Shown one piece after another: positions 14,202-16,623 of a stretch of DNA of 16,623 nucleotides. A program made the translations under genes and the position numbers. A model generated the notes under the pieces. The model was not told the origin of the DNA. It did not search any database and was given only the letters and a program-made list of their open reading frames with translations. The stretch comes from an uncultured archaeon (GTDB taxonomy: Archaea > Thermoproteota > Nitrososphaeria > Nitrososphaerales > CALBXV01): assembly GCA_937890045.1 (NCBI GenBank), contig CALBXV010000281.1:1-16623 (forward strand), given 5' to 3'. Position 1 is the first letter of the stretch, and each line of letters starts with the position of its first letter.

Positions 14202-15851
14202 ATGAATAATGATTCTAATGGTTATGAAAATGGCATAGTATCTTCTGCACATGAACATGCAACACGTGCTGGGTTAAATATTTTAAAAAATGGTGGAAAC
14301 GCTGTTGACGCTGCAATTGCTACTTCATTTACACTTGGTGTTGTTGTCCCCCCATTCTCTGGAATTGGAGGTGGAGGATTCGTATTAATATATTTACATG
14401 ATGAAAATAAAAATATAATTTTAGATTTCCGTGAACCAGCTCCAAGTAAAGCTACTGAATCTCTATATAAATTAGATAATGAAGGGAAAGTTGTTAATGA
14501 TGAAAATAATATTGGTTATAAAGCAGTTGGTATACCTTCTCATTTAGCTGGTATATCATTAATATTAGAAAAATATGGTACTATGAACCTAAAAGAAGTT
14601 ACTAAATACGCTATTGATGTTGCAAGAAATGGATTTCAGGTCAGTCAATTTTTACATAATATTATTGATGGTGATATAGACGCTGCAGTATTCAAATTTC
14701 GTAAATTTCCTGAAGCTGGTAAGATGATGTTGAAAAATGATGGTTCAACCTATAAACGAAATGATACTATAAAATTCCCTGAGCTAGCTAAGACGATGGA
14801 AACTATTGCAGAAAATGGTATAGACGAATTTTACACTGGTAAATTTGCTGATCTAATAGTTAATGATATGAATACTAATGGTGGCCTAGTGTCAAAAGAC
14901 GATCTAAAAAATTATAAACCAATATTTAGAGAACCATTAACTGGTACATATAAAAACTCTGAATTTGTTACTATGCCTCCGCCAAGTTCTGGAGGAGTTA
15001 CATTGATTCAAATGTTAAAATTATTGGAAGATGTCAATCTCAAATCTATGGGTTCTAATACAGTTAAATCAATAGATTTCTTATCAAATATGTTGAGAGT
15101 AATATGGGATGATAGAGACAAAATTGGTGACCCAAACTTTAATAATATTCCAGTACAAGATTTAATCTCTGAATCATATATTAGTAAACTTAAAGATAAA
15201 CTAAATAGTAATAAATTACCTGATAATATTCCTATAAGAAAAAATTCTCATACTACTCATTTTAGTGTTATGGATAAAAAGAAAAATGTTGTAGCACTTA
15301 CTGAATCTGTAAATGACTTTTTTGGTTCTGGAACAGTAACTCCTGGAACTGGTATTTTTCTTAATAATACTATGCATGATTTTGATCCAGCTCCAAACGC
15401 AATTAACTCTGTACAACCTAATAAAATCCCTATGTCTAGTATGACTCCAACAATTTTCTTTAAAGATTCTGAACCACAATTAATACTTGGCAGTGCTGCA
15501 GGACCTAGAATAATAACTGCGATAATTCAAGTATCTCTAAATGTCTTAGATCATAAAATGTCAATACAAGATGCAGTTTCTAATCCTAGATTCCATTTTC
15601 CCTCTGCTATCCCTGATCCGACAGGTGTTAACCGTCTAACATATGGTAAATTAAAAAATAAACGTATAATAAGTTTAGAAAATCGTATATCAAAAGATAT
15701 TAGAACTGGGCTAGAAAATATAGGATATGGTCTAGATATACATTCTGAATATGATTTCTATTTTGGTGGAGTTCATGCTCTCACTATCAATAAAAATAAA
15801 ATGTTTGGTGGAGCTGATCCAAGAAGAGATGGTGTAGTCTTAGGCTATTAA
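14202..15851 (+). CDS. ggt: Gamma-glutamyltranspeptidase/hydrolase, apparently cytoplasmic
   Basis: A 549-residue Ntn-hydrolase of the gamma-glutamyltranspeptidase family, which cleaves gamma-glutamyl amides such as glutathione-type compounds and may pass the glutamyl group to an amine. The start resembles the mature end of other members (GGNAVDAAIATSF at 31-43, GGGGFVLIY at 56-64). The substrate-carboxylate Arg is in LDFREPAPSKA (Arg77). PPPSSGG lies at 259-265. The self-cleavage nucleophile is Thr351 in TTHFSV, followed by GSGTVTPGTGIFLNN and PMSSMTP (410-416). The oxyanion GSPGG motif reads GSAAG (430-434). No signal peptide is visible, whereas bacterial enzymes are usually exported. The preceding ligase suggests a shared gamma-glutamyl pathway. 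Confidence 0.93.
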   Translation: MNNDSNGYENGIVSSAHEHATRAGLNILKNGGNAVDAAIATSFTLGVVVPPFSGIGGGGFVLIYLHDENKNIILDFREPAPSKATESLYKLDNEGKVVNDENNIGYKAVGIPSHLAGISLILEKYGTMNLKEVTKYAIDVARNGFQVSQFLHNIIDGDIDAAVFKFRKFPEAGKMMLKNDGSTYKRNDTIKFPELAKTMETIAENGIDEFYTGKFADLIVNDMNTNGGLVSKDDLKNYKPIFREPLTGTYKNSEFVTMPPPSSGGVTLIQMLKLLEDVNLKSMGSNTVKSIDFLSNMLRVIWDDRDKIGDPNFNNIPVQDLISESYISKLKDKLNSNKLPDNIPIRKNSHTTHFSVMDKKKNVVALTESVNDFFGSGTVTPGTGIFLNNTMHDFDPAPNAINSVQPNKIPMSSMTPTIFFKDSEPQLILGSAAGPRIITAIIQVSLNVLDHKMSIQDAVSNPRFHFPSAIPDPTGVNRLTYGKLKNKRIISLENRISKDIRTGLENIGYGLDIHSEYDFYFGGVHALTINKNKMFGGADPRRDGVVLGY

Positions 15852-15883
15852 CATTTTTATTGTATTATGTTATAACTATTTAT

Positions 15884-16623
15884 ATGAATTATGTACAAAC
15901 TGTTAACGGCTTAATACCAGAAACTGAACTAGGTATAACTCTTGCACATGAGCATGTCTTTATAGATAGTTTAGTCTGGTTTGTAGAGCCAAAAGATGAT
16001 TTTTTTAAAGAAATTCGTGACGCCCCAATAACTTTAGGTAATATAGATCGATTAAGACGAGGAACAAATTTTTCTAGAAATAATTTAATAGTTGATGAAG
16101 TTGATGTCGCTATTGAAGAAGTTGCACATTTTAAATTATATGGTGGAAAAACAATAGTGGATTTAAGTGTAGATGGAATTGGTAGAAATATTAAAAACTT
16201 AAAGGAGGTAAGTGATAAAAGTGGATTAAATATTATAGCTCCTACTGGTTATTATGTTGAAAACTCTCATCCTAAAGAAATTAAGGATATGTCTATAGAT
16301 GAGATAGCGAATCGATTTATTAATGATATAAAAATTGGGATTCAAGACACGGATATAAAAGCAGGAATTATAGGTGAAATTGGTATCAGCCCTAATGGTA
16401 ATCGAAGTGAGGAGGAGAGAGTAGTTAAAGCTGCTGCAAGAGCACAATTAGAAACCGGCGCGCCATTAACTGTTCATACATGGGGTGATAATGCAAGTCA
16501 TAAACAACCATTACATATAATAGACATTCTCGAAAATGAAGGTGTAGATCTTACACGAGTTTATATGAGTCATATGGATTCAGTTGATGATTATGAATAT
16601 CTAAAACAAATAGCTCAAAGGAA
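15884..16623 (+). CDS. Phosphotriesterase-family metal-dependent hydrolase (partial, C-terminus outside window)
   Basis: The first 246 residues of an amidohydrolase-superfamily protein of the phosphotriesterase family (usual length about 320-350). It begins MNYVQTVNGLIPETELGITL and carries the HxH pair His22/His24 (AHEHVFID). The bridging metal ligand at GEIG (Glu165) is a Glu, as in the E. coli phosphotriesterase-homology protein, instead of the carbamylated lysine of true phosphotriesterases. His198 (TVHTWG) and His230 (YMSHMD) complete the visible ligands; the final Asp lies beyond the window. The family includes lactonases, phosphotriesterases and hydrolases of unknown substrates. It lies 32 bases after ggt on the same strand, so it may act on a product of the same pathway. 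Confidence 0.88.
   Translation, partial: MNYVQTVNGLIPETELGITLAHEHVFIDSLVWFVEPKDDFFKEIRDAPITLGNIDRLRRGTNFSRNNLIVDEVDVAIEEVAHFKLYGGKTIVDLSVDGIGRNIKNLKEVSDKSGLNIIAPTGYYVENSHPKEIKDMSIDEIANRFINDIKIGIQDTDIKAGIIGEIGISPNGNRSEEERVVKAAARAQLETGAPLTVHTWGDNASHKQPLHIIDILENEGVDLTRVYMSHMDSVDDYEYLKQIAQR

Noticed and set aside
15216..15479. A minus-strand open frame inside ggt.
   Set aside because: The region encodes the nucleophile Thr and the conserved GSGxxxP and MSSM blocks of GGT on the plus strand.
16226..16447. A minus-strand open frame inside the phosphotriesterase-like gene.
   Set aside because: The plus-strand frame carries the GEIG and HTW metal-ligand motifs through the same bases.
1..16623. CRISPR arrays, insertion sequences, phage genes or toxin-antitoxin pairs.
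   Set aside because: I found no regularly spaced repeats, transposase or integrase motifs, or terminal inverted repeats, and the gene set is metabolic, transport and housekeeping.

Overview
The window is strongly A+T-rich and closely packed with genes. It is almost certainly from an archaeon, and my best inference is a member of the Nitrososphaerota (Thaumarchaeota) or a close TACK relative. The archaeal evidence is direct: the archaeal/eukaryotic ribosome and RNA-maturation proteins Nob1, Nep1 and RNase P component 4; the archaeal DUF211 family; a tRNA-Gly whose intron folds into a textbook bulge-helix-bulge; tRNA genes without an encoded CCA; and TATA-like boxes about 25-30 bases ahead of many start codons, which implies leaderless mRNAs. 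TTG starts are common (six genes) and one gene uses GTG. I see no mobile element, CRISPR array or rRNA.

Layout. Positions 1-2042 (minus strand) hold tungstate uptake operon tupA-tupB-tupC, with tupC cut by the window edge. A plus-strand tRNA-Leu(UAG) follows at 2143-2227. Positions 2242-6419 (minus) hold a run of four genes: a duplicated anion-type ABC permease, its ATPase, a free-standing AAA-associated domain protein and an MFS transporter. Between 6618 and 8493 lie a 46-residue zinc-ribbon protein (DUF5679), a VIT1/CCC1-like membrane protein, a DUF211 protein and an ECF-type substrate-binding membrane protein. Positions 8600-10475 (minus) hold a LolD/MacB-type ABC pair. Positions 10556-12760 form an RNA-maturation neighbourhood: zinc ribbon protein, Nob1, an unknown protein, tRNA-Gly(CCC) with its intron, Nep1 and Rnp4. 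Positions 12813-16623 (plus) hold a glutamine-synthetase-like ligase, a gamma-glutamyltranspeptidase and a phosphotriesterase-family hydrolase that runs off the end.

How it works together. The first 10.5 kb is mostly membrane transport: tungstate import, an unknown anion or small organic substrate, an MFS solute, possible divalent-metal transport, a vitamin-like ECF substrate, and a lipid/protein-type exporter. The central block serves 18S/16S-type rRNA and tRNA maturation. The last block looks like gamma-glutamyl chemistry: a ligase that lacks the recognisable ammonium-site loops of true glutamine synthetase, beside an apparently cytoplasmic gamma-glutamyltranspeptidase and a metal-dependent hydrolase. 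That is the best candidate here for an undescribed pathway. Other points of interest are the noncanonical tRNA-Gly intron, an ABC ATPase with altered Q-loop and signature motifs, and a GC-rich direct repeat just upstream of the DUF5679 promoter.
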